DNA from: Pantanalinema sp. GBBB05
GTDB lineage: Bacteria > Cyanobacteriota > Cyanobacteriia > Leptolyngbyales > Leptolyngbyaceae
NCBI GenBank assembly: GCA_016743235.1
Contig: VRZD01000001.1
Location: forward strand, 62,001 to 126,000
Length of the DNA: 64,000 nucleotides
Reading direction: 5' to 3'
In this document: positions 36,820 to 46,233 of the stretch, in pieces
Layout of the letters: every line of letters starts with the position of its first letter
Position numbering within the stretch: position 1 is the stretch's first letter
Notes under the pieces: model-generated
The model's database searches: none
What the model saw: the letters and a program-made list of their open reading frames with translations, nothing else
Told to the model about the DNA's origin: nothing
Position numbers and translations under genes: made by a program

Positions 36820-38328
36820 ATGGCGAGAGATCTGCGAGGCTTTATCAAACTGCTGGAACAACGGGGACAATTGCGGCGCATCTCCGCGTTAGTTGATTCG
36901 GACTTGGAGATTGCCGAAATTTCGAATCGGATGTTGCAGTGTGGGGGACCGGCTTTGCTGTTTGAGCAGGTGAAAGGCTCACCTTATCCCGTGGCGACGA
37001 ACCTGATGGGAACGGTGGAGCGGATCTGCTGGTCGATGAATATGCAACAGCCGGAAGAACTGGAGGATTTAGGTAAACGGCTGGCGATGTTGCAACAACC
37101 GAAGCCTCCTAAGAAGATTGGGCAGGCGATCGAGTTTGGCAAGGTGTTGTTTGATGTGCTGAAAGCCAAGCCGCAACGGGATCTATTTCCGGCTTGTCAG
37201 CAGGTGGTGATCAAAGATGAAGCGGTCGATCTGAACCAGATTCCGATGATTCGCCCCTATGCGGGAGATGCGGGCAAGATCATTACCCTGGGATTGGTGA
37301 TTACGAAGGACTGTGAAACTGGCACACCGAATGTGGGAGTGTATCGGCTGCAATTGCAATCGAAAAATACGATGACGGTGCATTGGCTCTCGGTGCGGGG
37401 GGGAGCCAGACACCTGAGAAAAGCGGCGGAACAGGGGAAAAAGCTGGAAGTGGCGATCGCGTTGGGCGTTGATCCCCTGATTATCATGGCGGCAGCCACA
37501 CCGATTCCGGTGGATTTATCGGAGTGGTTGTTTGCCGGATTGTATGGGGGTTCGGGAGTAAATTTGGCGAAATGTAAAACAGTCGATCTGGAAGTCCCTG
37601 CCGATTCGGAGTTTGTCTTGGAAGGAACGATTACCCCAGGGGAACTGTTACCGGATGGACCCTTTGGTGATCACATGGGCTACTACGGTGGAGTGGAAGA
37701 TTCACCGTTAATTCGCTTCCACTGCATGACGCACCGTAAAGACCCGATCTATCTCACGACCTTTAGTGGTCGTCCGCCCAAGGAAGAAGCGATGATGGCG
37801 ATCGCGTTAAATCGCATCTACACGCCCATCCTGCGGCAACAGATTCCTGAAATTGTCGATTTCTTCTTACCCATGGAAGCCTTGAGTTATAAGGCGGCGG
37901 TGATTTCGATCGATAAAGCCTATCCGGGGCAAGCACGGCGGGCAGCGTTAGCGTTTTGGTCAGCGTTACCGCAGTTTACTTATACGAAGTTTGTGATTGT
38001 GGTGGATAAGTCAATCAATATTCGCGATCCGCGTCAGGTGGTGTGGGCGATTAGTTCTAAAGTTGATCCCTCACGAGACGTGTTTATTTTGCCAGATACC
38101 CCATTTGATACGCTGGATTTTGCCAGTCAAAAGCTGGGTTTAGGCGGACGGATGGGGATTGATGCCACCACCAAAATGCCACCTGAAACGGAACATGAGT
38201 GGGGAGAAGTGTTGGAATCTGATCCAGCGGTTGCGGCAATGGTCGATCGCCGGTGGTCGGAATACGGCTTGGCAGACATTAACCTGGGTGAAGTGAACCC
38301 CAATCTGTTTGGTTACGAAGTCGGTTAA
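36820..38328 (+). CDS. ubiD: UbiD-family decarboxylase
   Basis: Prenylated-FMN-dependent decarboxylase of 502 residues, in the group that includes 3-octaprenyl-4-hydroxybenzoate decarboxylase; in cyanobacteria the member of this family serves plastoquinone-side or related aromatic acid metabolism. Start MARDLRGFIKLLEQRGQLRRI is the standard N-terminus. Conserved blocks: GGPALLFE, NVGVYRLQL, MTVHWLSVRGGARH, PFGDHMGYYGG (catalytic Glu/Arg region, with E in ELLPDGPFGDH), MTHRKDPIYLTTF and the C-terminal GIDATTKMP. The frame continues 24 codons upstream but ATG 36820 fits the family. Needs a UbiX flavin prenyltransferase, not present in the window. Followed by a good terminator. Confidence 0.94.
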   Translation: MARDLRGFIKLLEQRGQLRRISALVDSDLEIAEISNRMLQCGGPALLFEQVKGSPYPVATNLMGTVERICWSMNMQQPEELEDLGKRLAMLQQPKPPKKIGQAIEFGKVLFDVLKAKPQRDLFPACQQVVIKDEAVDLNQIPMIRPYAGDAGKIITLGLVITKDCETGTPNVGVYRLQLQSKNTMTVHWLSVRGGARHLRKAAEQGKKLEVAIALGVDPLIIMAAATPIPVDLSEWLFAGLYGGSGVNLAKCKTVDLEVPADSEFVLEGTITPGELLPDGPFGDHMGYYGGVEDSPLIRFHCMTHRKDPIYLTTFSGRPPKEEAMMAIALNRIYTPILRQQIPEIVDFFLPMEALSYKAAVISIDKAYPGQARRAALAFWSALPQFTYTKFVIVVDKSINIRDPRQVVWAISSKVDPSRDVFILPDTPFDTLDFASQKLGLGGRMGIDATTKMPPETEHEWGEVLESDPAVAAMVDRRWSEYGLADINLGEVNPNLFGYEVG

Positions 38329-38347
38329 TCGATGACAATCCGCGATC

Positions 38348-38390
38348 GCGCTCTAGACCTGTACACCCAGGGTAGAGCGCGTTTTAGGTT
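38348..38390 (+). terminator. Rho-independent terminator of ubiD
   Basis: GCGCTCTA (38348-38355) pairs with TAGAGCGC (38373-38380), with an inner CCTG/CAGG pairing in the loop, followed by GTTTTAGGTTTT. Twenty bases after the ubiD stop. Confidence 0.8.
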
Positions 38391-38750
38391 TTAATTGTTC
38401 GATTCCAGTTTTAGGCGATTCACGACAACGCTAGTTAAGAATCGTAAATTAAATAGTATCTATAGTTTAGTGCTGGATGAGGGCATAACTGTAGCGATAC
38501 CAGTTTATGAGCTAGCTCATAGTTGTCAGCAAGTGGGTTTGGCAAAGTAGAAGCAAGTGCAGCATCTTCAGGATTGCTCATAGTTTCCTCATATTCCCAG
38601 TCTAATCTGACGACAAGTGTTCCCTATGTATCCTGACAGAACAGGATCAGGCAACCCATCTACTGGCTCTCTGGAACACTTGGCTTTGTGGAAAGGATGC
38701 CGTTCAATCCGATGCTCGCTCGTGACTAATGCTTTACTGAGAGTTACACC
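38391..38750. other. 360-bp region upstream of norB
   Basis: No gene seen. Expected to hold the norB promoter; no recognisable NO-regulator site could be assigned by eye. Confidence 0.4.
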
Positions 38751-41066
38751 ATGACCAGTCCATCAATTCGTGTTGCTGCCCCACAGACAAAACTGCACAG
38801 GCGAAGGCTGAGCTTACCTGCCTGGTTAGTGTTGATCTGTGTAATTACATTTACGATTTTGCTAGGTGCTGGAGCAGCGATTTGGAAAAATGCTCCGCCT
38901 GTTCCAGCGATCGTTGTCTCTCCTCAACAAGAAATTATTCTAACGCAAGCTGAAATTCAGTCTGGACAGGAAACTTATCTGGCACGAGGAGGGCAGCACA
39001 TTGGTAGTGTGTGGGGACACGGGAGCTATTTAGCCCCCGACTGGACAGCCGATTTTCTCCATCAATGGGGATTAGCCACGGCGGGTGTTCTGTATAACGG
39101 CAATCCCGACTTTGATCAAACGGATCTGGAAGCTTTATCGGTCGGCGATCGGGCTAGTTTGCAAGCTAGAGTCAGTGAGCAGTTTAAGACTAACCGTTAC
39201 AATCCAGAGACTCAGGAACTAACGCTAACAACAGCCCAAGTACAAGCCCTCCCACCCGTGTTTGCAGCCTATCATCAACTGCTGACTCAAGGCTCACGAG
39301 CACACTCAATTCCCAGTGGTTGGTTTACAGATGATCAACAGATTCGTCAAGTCACAGCTTTCTTTGCCTGGACAGCTTGGGCAGCTTCGGCGAATCGCTT
39401 TAATGCCCCGTTTTCCTATACCGCAAACTTTCCCCATGATCCGTTAATTGGCAATACAGCACCGCCACAATTCATCATTTGGTCGATCGTGTCTGTAATT
39501 TTGCTAGTGGGCGGCATTGGGGTTTTTCTCTTCGTCTACCTGACTCAAGAAGACGCTGAAGAAATTCAAGTTGTGCAAACTCGACCAGTTGTACGAGTTC
39601 CTACAGCTAGCCAAAAGGTGACGACTCTGTTTTTTGGTGTGGCGATGGCACTATTCTTGGTGCAAATTGGCATGGGTATGGTCACCGCTCACTATGCGGT
39701 CGAGGGAGATGGGTTCTATGGTGTGCCGCTCGATCGCTTCTTACCTTATGCCGCTTCTCGGACTTGGCATCTGCAATTAGCTGTCTTCTGGATTGCCACT
39801 TGCTGGTTGGCAGCAGGACTATATTTTGCTCCTCGCTTTGGCAAGCATGAACCGAAAGGACAAGCGATCGGCAATGGTGTATTGTTGGCTGCCTTAACCG
39901 TTGTCGTCGTTGGCTCCATGATCGGTTCCTGGGCAGCCATTCAAGGCATTTTAGGTAACAGCCTGAGCTTTCTATTAGGGCACCAGGGTTATGAATATGT
40001 AGAGCTGGGTCGGATCTGGCAAATCCTGTTAATTGGAGGCATGACGTTCTGGCTATGGTTAATGTATCGAGCACTTCGACCCGCTTTGAAACAAGAAGGC
40101 TCTAAAACTGGCCTGAATCACTTCTTTCTTTACAGTGCGATTACGATTCCGCTGTTCTACTCGGCAGGCTTAATGTATTCCAATCACACCCCGATGAGTG
40201 TGGCTGAATACTGGCGCTGGTGGGTAGTTCACCTGTGGGTCGAAGGCTTCTTTGAAGTATTCGCAACCGTGGCGATCGCGTACTTGTGTAGTGAGTTAGG
40301 GTTCCTGAATCGGCAATCCGCCTTACGAGCAACCTACCTGACCACCATTCTGTATCTTGGCAGCGGTGTAGTTGGAACTCTGCACCACCTCTACTTTGCT
40401 GGTACTCCTGTTTTCATTACAGCAATGGGCGCGGTTGCCTCTGCTCTAGAAGTAGTGCCACTTACCTTGATTGGATTTGAAGTGGTGAAATCCCTGAAGT
40501 TGTCGCAAAATGCCCAGGGCTTTTATCGGATGCCCTTACGCTTTTTCATTGCTACCTGTGTCTGGAACCTGGTGGGAGCTGGCGTGTTTGGTTTCTTGAT
40601 TAACCCTCCGATCGTGCTTTACTACTCGCAAGGGTTAAATACCACACCTATTCATGCTCACGCCGCCTTGTTTGGAGTGTATGGCTCCCTCGCCTTAGCC
40701 CTGATGCTATTCGCACTGCGAGAAATCACACCAGAATCCGCCTGGAATGAGAAATTGCTAAAGTTTGCGTTCTGGCATATCAATGGCGGTTTAGTCGTGA
40801 TGCTGCTGTTTGGTCTGATTCCTAATGGTTTTTACCAATTTGTTCAATCTGTCAATCATGGCACTTGGTATGCCCGAAGTGCAGCTGTAATTCACTCTCC
40901 CTGGATGGAGTGGACAGTCTGGCTCCGGATTCCAGGCGATATCATTTTTACAGTTGGGGCATTGGCAATGATGACCTTCGTGGCTCAGGCAATCTGGGCA
41001 GTTTGGCGCCAACCTCCCCAAAAGCAACTCGACTTAGCAACAGTTGCCGAACCATCTGAAGCATAA
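38751..41066 (+). CDS. norB: Quinol-dependent nitric oxide reductase (qNOR)
   Basis: Single-subunit NO reductase of 771 residues that reduces NO to N2O using membrane quinol. The N-terminal extension (about 40-240, with GQETYLARGGQHIGSVWGHGSYLAPDW) corresponds to the NorC-like domain fused in qNOR. Fourteen membrane helices follow; haem/FeB ligands are visible in SRTWHLQLAVFW, HLWVEGFFEVFAT (with the Glu near FeB), TLHHLYFAG and THAHAALFGVYG (PIHAHAALFG). Length and motifs are complete. No norC, norQ/D or nitrite reductase lies near, so the likely role is NO detoxification rather than denitrification. Ends 19 bases before a strong palindromic terminator. Confidence 0.95.
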   Translation: MTSPSIRVAAPQTKLHRRRLSLPAWLVLICVITFTILLGAGAAIWKNAPPVPAIVVSPQQEIILTQAEIQSGQETYLARGGQHIGSVWGHGSYLAPDWTADFLHQWGLATAGVLYNGNPDFDQTDLEALSVGDRASLQARVSEQFKTNRYNPETQELTLTTAQVQALPPVFAAYHQLLTQGSRAHSIPSGWFTDDQQIRQVTAFFAWTAWAASANRFNAPFSYTANFPHDPLIGNTAPPQFIIWSIVSVILLVGGIGVFLFVYLTQEDAEEIQVVQTRPVVRVPTASQKVTTLFFGVAMALFLVQIGMGMVTAHYAVEGDGFYGVPLDRFLPYAASRTWHLQLAVFWIATCWLAAGLYFAPRFGKHEPKGQAIGNGVLLAALTVVVVGSMIGSWAAIQGILGNSLSFLLGHQGYEYVELGRIWQILLIGGMTFWLWLMYRALRPALKQEGSKTGLNHFFLYSAITIPLFYSAGLMYSNHTPMSVAEYWRWWVVHLWVEGFFEVFATVAIAYLCSELGFLNRQSALRATYLTTILYLGSGVVGTLHHLYFAGTPVFITAMGAVASALEVVPLTLIGFEVVKSLKLSQNAQGFYRMPLRFFIATCVWNLVGAGVFGFLINPPIVLYYSQGLNTTPIHAHAALFGVYGSLALALMLFALREITPESAWNEKLLKFAFWHINGGLVVMLLFGLIPNGFYQFVQSVNHGTWYARSAAVIHSPWMEWTVWLRIPGDIIFTVGALAMMTFVAQAIWAVWRQPPQKQLDLATVAEPSEA

Positions 41067-41085
41067 CGTTCTCTGAACAATCACT

Positions 41086-41115
41086 CCCCCTCTAATGCGA
41101 TCGCATTAGAGGGGG
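41086..41115. terminator. Perfect 30-bp palindrome between convergent genes
   Basis: CCCCCTCTAATGC followed by its inverse, exact over 30 bases with GCGATCGC at the centre (41097-41104). It lies between the norB stop and the stop of the convergent 41138 gene and would form a strong hairpin on either strand. The T tract is poor on both sides. Confidence 0.75.
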
Positions 41116-41137
41116 TTAACTTAAGCAACGCCAATGA

Positions 41138-41302
41138 TTAACAAGGGACTGGAATTGGAGTACACTCATCAACTTTAAACCAGCGCTTTCTACCATGTTG
41201 TACTTTAACCAGCACCCGCCCTGGAGAGAACAATGGAGCAGGAATCACAACTCCACTCCGCCCATTCGGCAGTCGCACTAGTGTACCTGGAAGAATAGAC
41301 AT
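41138..41302 (-). CDS. Small hypothetical protein with SH3/KOW-like pattern
   Basis: A 54-residue protein from ATG 41302 (GAGG ribosome site 8 bases upstream; an in-frame start 54 bases further up is less likely). The sequence LPGTLVRLPNGRSGVVIPAPLFSPGRVLVKVQHGRKRWFKVDE is a run of short beta strands with Gly turns, as in small SH3-like barrels (KOW or similar). Predicted soluble. Not assigned to a family. Confidence 0.6.
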   Translation of the reverse strand: MSILPGTLVRLPNGRSGVVIPAPLFSPGRVLVKVQHGRKRWFKVDECTPIPVPC

Positions 41303-42057
41303 AGAGACCTCACAGAAGATCAAAATGAAGTAGCGTTCTTTGAAGGTTGCTGCCAAGCAAATCGCTTTGGCGACCCAGCCCGTTGAAATCCTATTCGTCG
41401 AAGAAAAGGATTAAGTAAATCTTAAGACTTTCAAAAGCTTAGTAGATTGCAGTAGTGTTTTTAAGCATGTTTATATTTCTTTACTTCTGTGTGGACTAAC
41501 TGAGTAACGGCTGGGAAACTCGGCAATGTTGAGGGGCGTAGATCATGCTGGCAGTGGATTTTCAAGAATGAGTTGGGTTTTTTCCAGGATTGCTCAAGGC
41601 GCTAAGTCAAATTGGCGTCTAACCCTGGTTTTACAGAAGCATAGCCAGAACCAAATTTATATTATTTAAGTAAGAAAATTTATTTTTTTACGCCTGAGTC
41701 TAGCTATAAGCTGGACGATCGCTGGCACTTCAGGTCAGCGATCGCCTGATTTACTTAATTACAAGATGAACCACCAGACAAAAATCTATACATTTTGTAA
41801 TCATCTTTCTTAGCTCTGAGCTAGGTTCAGGTACGGGTGTGATCCCTAGATTAAAGCTGGTCAACCCTGCATGTGCCTGCTCTTAGCTAGATCCATTGAT
41901 TAGCTTCGGAACGAATGGGGTCACCCTGACGATTGCAAAAATCTAAAGTTCATTTACTTTTGTATGATGTCCGCCCTAATTCAGGGATCAACCAAATATA
42001 AAGGAAATATTAACTATGGGTACGCGGCTGGAGTAGTCACATTGAGGAGTCGCAAAA
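41303..42057. other. 755-bp intergenic region
   Basis: No gene supported. Contains an inverted repeat, CGATCGCTG (41716-41724) against CAGCGATCG (41736-41744), built around two HIP1-like cores, and a poly-T run near 41685. A small RNA is possible but neither a clear promoter nor a T-tailed terminator was found. The right end carries the GAGGAG ribosome site of the LabA gene. Confidence 0.4.
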
Positions 42058-42720
42058 ATGCAGCTATTACCAAAGCCCAAGAAGACTCGGATTGATTCAC
42101 CGCTATCAGAGTCTGAACCTTGGCAAGGGATACCCACTCCCAAGGCACTTAACGGTGCAGCGTTAGAGATCACCTCTCAGCCTAGTCAGCTAGGAGGAAT
42201 GTCTCCGATGGATCAGGTTGGTCTTAAACCCGAGAATCACCACCGAGTCGTGATTCTGGTGGATGGTTCTAACTTGTTTTATGCCGCTTCTTATCTCAAT
42301 CTAGAAATTGATTACATTAAATTACTGCATTGTCTAACCCACGATCGGCGATTAATGCGAGCTTATTTCTATACTGGCGTAGATCCAAGCAACGAAAAAC
42401 AGCAAGGGTTTTTACATTGGATGCGTCGGCATGGCTATCGAGTTGTGGCAAAAGAGTTAATTCAATTTCCGGATGGTTCTAAAAAAGCCAATTTGGAAGT
42501 GGAAATGGCGATCGATATGATGATGTTAGCGCAACACTGCGATACCTTAATCTTGGTCAGTGGGGATGGTGACCTAGCCTATGCTGTGAATAAGGTCGCC
42601 TATCAAGGAACCCGGATCGAAATTGTCAGTTTGCGATCGATGACGAACGATAGCTTGATTGATGTAGCCGATCAATATATTGACTTGGAATCGTTAAAGT
42701 TCTCAATTCAACGGGGCTAA
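42058..42720 (+). CDS. labA: LabA-type NYN-domain protein
   Basis: A 220-residue protein. Residues 1-60 are variable and polar; about 63-215 is a NYN domain with Asp in VVILVDGSNLFYAA, KANLEVEMAIDMMMLAQHCD and LILVSGDGDLAYAVNKV, the four acidic positions of the PIN-like active site. LabA of Synechococcus elongatus acts in the KaiC-dependent clock output pathway through negative feedback; LabA-like paralogues in other species need not do the same. GAGGAG precedes ATG 42058. Monocistronic by position. Gene symbol is given for the family; clock function is not shown by the sequence. Confidence 0.8.
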   Translation: MQLLPKPKKTRIDSPLSESEPWQGIPTPKALNGAALEITSQPSQLGGMSPMDQVGLKPENHHRVVILVDGSNLFYAASYLNLEIDYIKLLHCLTHDRRLMRAYFYTGVDPSNEKQQGFLHWMRRHGYRVVAKELIQFPDGSKKANLEVEMAIDMMMLAQHCDTLILVSGDGDLAYAVNKVAYQGTRIEIVSLRSMTNDSLIDVADQYIDLESLKFSIQRG

Positions 42721-42733
42721 GCGACGGTTCGCT

Positions 42734-43135
42734 TTAGATGACTGAGTGGGGTTGGGCAGCTAGATCTCTGATAGCGTTGACTAATTCCTCATGATCAATC
42801 GGTTTAGCGACGCACCTCTGATACCCGGCTGATATTGCCAGTTGGCAGCTCTCTTCTCCTGTTAAGGCTGAAACCGCGATCGCGGGCAACAGACCACCTC
42901 GATCCAACCCTTGACTTCTAATCTGATGAATCAGGACATAGCCATCCGTATCTGGCATCGCCAGATCACTGAGCAGAACATCTGGATGTTGCTCCACTAA
43001 CACTTGTAGTGCCTCAGCCGCAGAAGCAGCCGTTGTAACGTTAGCCCCCTCTTCTTCCAAAATATAGGTCAGCAATAGCCGACTATCGAAATCATCATCC
43101 ACGACTAGCAAAGACAGATTTGCTAAGGCGGTCAT
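42734..43135 (-). CDS. Stand-alone response regulator receiver
   Basis: A 133-residue single receiver (CheY-like) with acidic pair in LLVVDDDFDSR, phospho-acceptor Asp near residue 57 in VLLSDLAMPDTDGY, Ser/Thr in AVSALTGEE and Lys in CVAKPIDHEE. No output domain. Convergent with the LabA gene (13-base gap). Such receivers work as phosphate relays or protein-binding switches; the cognate kinase is not fixed by the context. Confidence 0.9.
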   Translation of the reverse strand: MTALANLSLLVVDDDFDSRLLLTYILEEEGANVTTAASAAEALQVLVEQHPDVLLSDLAMPDTDGYVLIHQIRSQGLDRGGLLPAIAVSALTGEESCQLAISAGYQRCVAKPIDHEELVNAIRDLAAQPHSVI

Positions 43136-43433
43136 GCAACTTTCAACCTTCTGTAACTACACTGTGACCGGATTTTAGCGATCGCGTATGCTTCAAAAGC
43201 CATTCGACCGATCGGGCAAGGAAAAGCGAAGCTTAACATTTCCTATAAAGTAGTCGATTCTGCCCGCTTGAGGGCTAACTCCCCAAGAATACTATCTAAA
43301 GATAGATTTATCTCTCTACCAATTTATGGAATTAATAGATAAAAGTTCAGTCTTAAGTTGCAGGCTACCTCATTAACTTAAATTCTACAATTAGTAAAAG
43401 ATTTAAAAAGCGTAACAATAGCTAATGTGAATT

Positions 43434-43817
43434 ATGTCTTCCCCATCGCTGCGGATCTTAGTTGTAGATGACAATGCCGATAATCTGACGTTACTCCAGT
43501 TTTTTTTAGAAACAGAAGGTTATCAAGTAGAAACTGCAAACAGTGGCAAATTAGCCATAAGCAAAATCCAAACTACCCGACCTGATTTAGTTTTACTAGA
43601 TGTCATGATGCCAGGGATGAATGGGTATGAAGTGACACAGGTAATCCGCCAAGACCTGCAATTACGCGACTTACCGATCGTCCTAATTACTGCCGATGCT
43701 CGGATTAGCAAGGAACAGACCTTGAATGTCGGTGCTAATGACGTATTATCAAAACCGATCGATTTCAATACATTGCTCACTCTGTTGAATAGCTGGCACC
43801 GAATCAGCGTGGCTTAG
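43434..43817 (+). CDS. Stand-alone response regulator receiver
   Basis: A 127-residue single receiver: DD in ILVVDDNADN, phospho-acceptor Asp near 53 in LVLLDVMMPGMNGYE, Thr in LITADARI, Lys in VLSKPIDF. Divergent from the receiver at 42734 (298-base gap) and 191 bases ahead of the cyanobacteriochrome kinase, its possible partner. Confidence 0.9.
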   Translation: MSSPSLRILVVDDNADNLTLLQFFLETEGYQVETANSGKLAISKIQTTRPDLVLLDVMMPGMNGYEVTQVIRQDLQLRDLPIVLITADARISKEQTLNVGANDVLSKPIDFNTLLTLLNSWHRISVA

Positions 43818-44008
43818 GCAGGGAATTGTGTTGCCGACTTAGCGCCCATGCTGGGCGATCGTGGGTACTCCCCCTCATCCCTGCTGCCGACAGACTGTAG
43901 CTGTAGCAGAGTGAGAAAAATGAAGTTTTCCAAATCCTGCTTTGCTAAGTCTCTATTTTCATTGAGGATAGTTTGTGATTAGTCACAGATCTTAGTAAAA
44001 TCGGCTTC

Positions 44009-45757
44009 ATGGACCTCCAACAATTAGCCAAATTGCGAGAATTATGCAAAGATGATGCCGCGTTTGAGCACCTCAAGCAAGTTCTAGCAGCCACGCTGGA
44101 TTCCCCGTTTATCGCGATTACTCAAGCGCTCGCCCAAACTCAACAACAGTTAGAACGGCAGCAAGCTCTGGCACGGGTGATCAGTCGCATTCGAGAGAAT
44201 TTGGATTTAGCAACGATTTTCCAAATCTCAACTCAAGAAATTTGTCAACTTTTGAATGTCGATCGGGTCGCCGTTTATCGCTTCAATCCTGACTGGAGCG
44301 GTGGCTTTGTCGCTGAGTATGTTGTGCCGGGATGGTTACCTCTGGTCGGTCCAGACATCCACACCATTTGGGAAGACACTTATCTCCAAGAAACGTTGGG
44401 TGGACGTTATCGCCAGCAGGAAACCTTTGCAGTTACTAATATCTATCAAGCTGGTTTGATGGATTGCCACGTTGCCTTACTAGAAAAGTTTCAAGCCAAA
44501 GCCTTCGCCATTGTGCCCATTTTTGTGGGGCAAACGCTTTGGGGACTACTCGCTGCTTACCAAAACTCTAGTTTCCGACAGTGGGAATTGGGAGAAATCG
44601 AGCTATTAGTGCAATTAGGTGAGCAATTCGGCGTCGCAATTCAGCAATCTGAGTTGCTGGCTCGATTGCAAGAAACTCAGCGATTAGCCCGGATTGGCAA
44701 TTGGGACTACGACCTAAGTACGCAAACATTAACCTGGTCAGACGAAACCTATCGTCTGTTTGGTTTAGATCCAACTCAAGTGGAGCCAAGCTATACCGAA
44801 TTTCTCGATCGTGTTCATCCTGACGATCGCCCTGCCCTGCTGGACGCGATTCAGCAAGCGATCGAGGCAGGCATAGTCTACGAGTTGGATCTACGCATCA
44901 TTCACACGGATACATCAATCCGTCACTTGGCAATGAAGGGACAGCCCTTTCGGAATCTAGCCGGACAAGTGACTCGATTATTTGGGGCAATGTTAGATAT
45001 TACCGAACGCAAGCAAGCTGAAATTGCAGTTCAAACTTTAAATCAAGAGCTGAGTAAATCTGTGGTGGAATTAACAGCGGTGAACCGGGAGCTAGAAGCC
45101 TTTAGTTACTCCGTTTCCCATGACTTGCGAGCACCGCTGCGCAGCATTAACGGCTACAGTCAAGCCTTGTTAGAAGATTGTTGGGATCGTTTGGATGAAG
45201 CTGGACAACGTTACCTTCAGCGCATTCGAGCCGCCACGGAACGGATGGGTGAACTGATTGATGATGTGCTGATCCTGTCCCGGATTACTCGTAGCGACAT
45301 GACGTTTCAGCCAGTCAACTTAAGTGAATTAGTTCAGGAAATCCTGACAGAGTTGCAGGCGATAAACCCCGATCGCCAAGTGACCTGCACCATTCAAGCT
45401 AATGTGATTGCTTGGGGCGATCGCACCCTACTGAAAGTGTTACTACTCAATTTGCTCGATAACGCTTGGAAATTTACCTCTAAGCAACCCCTAGCCCAGA
45501 TTGAATTCGGTACCACGAAAGACGACAATAGTAAATTATTATACTTTGTTCGGGATGACGGTACGGGATTTGACATGACCTATGCGGACAAACTCTTTGG
45601 GGCATTTCAACGCCTACATAGTGTTCAGGAATTTTCGGGCACTGGGATTGGGTTAGCGACTGCTCAACGGATTGTGCACCGACATGGAGGGCAAATTTGG
45701 GGTAAAAGCACGATCGGACAAGGAGCAACATTTTTCTTTACATTAGAAGTAAAGTAA
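44009..45757 (+). CDS. Cyanobacteriochrome-type GAF-PAS histidine kinase
   Basis: A 582-residue soluble photoreceptor kinase candidate. The GAF domain (about 65-215) carries the chromophore-binding Cys-His pair C153-H154 in MDCHVALLEKFQAKA, preceded by PDWSGGFVAEY and WEDTYLQETLGGRYRQQETFAV and followed by QTLWGLLAAYQNSSFRQWE, the profile of red/green-type cyanobacteriochromes. A PAS domain follows (about 225-345, ending DITERKQAE). HisKA has H371 in YSVSHDLRAPLRSINGY, the form used by phytochrome-like kinases, and HATPase_c has LLNLLDNAWKFT and GTGIGLATAQRI. The next gene, 16 bases downstream, is an Rcp1-like receiver, its natural partner. Absorbing colour cannot be predicted securely. N-terminal 50 residues form a coiled coil. 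Confidence 0.9.
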   Translation: MDLQQLAKLRELCKDDAAFEHLKQVLAATLDSPFIAITQALAQTQQQLERQQALARVISRIRENLDLATIFQISTQEICQLLNVDRVAVYRFNPDWSGGFVAEYVVPGWLPLVGPDIHTIWEDTYLQETLGGRYRQQETFAVTNIYQAGLMDCHVALLEKFQAKAFAIVPIFVGQTLWGLLAAYQNSSFRQWELGEIELLVQLGEQFGVAIQQSELLARLQETQRLARIGNWDYDLSTQTLTWSDETYRLFGLDPTQVEPSYTEFLDRVHPDDRPALLDAIQQAIEAGIVYELDLRIIHTDTSIRHLAMKGQPFRNLAGQVTRLFGAMLDITERKQAEIAVQTLNQELSKSVVELTAVNRELEAFSYSVSHDLRAPLRSINGYSQALLEDCWDRLDEAGQRYLQRIRAATERMGELIDDVLILSRITRSDMTFQPVNLSELVQEILTELQAINPDRQVTCTIQANVIAWGDRTLLKVLLLNLLDNAWKFTSKQPLAQIEFGTTKDDNSKLLYFVRDDGTGFDMTYADKLFGAFQRLHSVQEFSGTGIGLATAQRIVHRHGGQIWGKSTIGQGATFFFTLEVK

Positions 45758-45773
45758 ACATAACCTAATTAGC

Positions 45774-46229
45774 ATGAAGTTATACATGACTCCACGAAAT
45801 ATTCTATTAGTAGAAGATAATCCAGACGATGAGGATTTAGCGATTCGGGCATTACGGCGCAGCGGAGTACTAAACGAGATTGTCGTGGCGCGGGATGGAG
45901 TAGAAGCGTTGGACTATTTATTCGGCACAGGGCAGCATACAGGACGAGATACGCATATTCAGCCCGCCGTTGTTCTACTGGATCTCAAACTGCCACGAGT
46001 CAATGGAATTGAAGTGTTACAACGCTTGCGTACAGATGAGCGGACTCGTTTTTTACCTGTGGTTGTGCTAACCACTTCTAACGAACAGCGGGATTTACTG
46101 GACAGTTATAGTAACGGTTGTAATAGTTATGTGCGCAAGCCTGTAGATTTTATTCAGTTTGCCGATGCTGTGCGCCAACTGGGCATGTATTGGTTACTTT
46201 TGAATGAAGTCCCTTCATTGGGCGGGTGA
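45774..46229 (+). CDS. Rcp1-like response regulator
   Basis: A 151-residue receiver of the Rcp1 group that serves phytochrome-like kinases: acidic LLVEDNPDDEDL, insert FGTGQHTGRDTHIQPAVVLLDLKLPRVNG (phospho-acceptor Asp near 71), VVVLTTSNEQRD and NSYVRKPVDFIQF. The longer loop before the Asp strand separates Rcp1 proteins from ordinary CheY-like ones. Start may be ATG 45774 or 45786. It lies between the cyanobacteriochrome kinase and a receiver-kinase, all in one direction with gaps of 16 and 4 bases, so it is probably one operon. Confidence 0.92.
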   Translation: MKLYMTPRNILLVEDNPDDEDLAIRALRRSGVLNEIVVARDGVEALDYLFGTGQHTGRDTHIQPAVVLLDLKLPRVNGIEVLQRLRTDERTRFLPVVVLTTSNEQRDLLDSYSNGCNSYVRKPVDFIQFADAVRQLGMYWLLLNEVPSLGG

Positions 46230-46233
46230 GGGA

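Noticed and set aside
25273..42041. GAGTAGTCACATTG shared by the gaps near 25275 and 42030
   Set aside because: Only 14 bases, no flanking similarity; compatible with chance or a vague promoter element.
43843..43857. Short CGCCC/GGGCG hairpin after the receiver at 43434 as terminator
   Set aside because: Five-base stem without a T tract.
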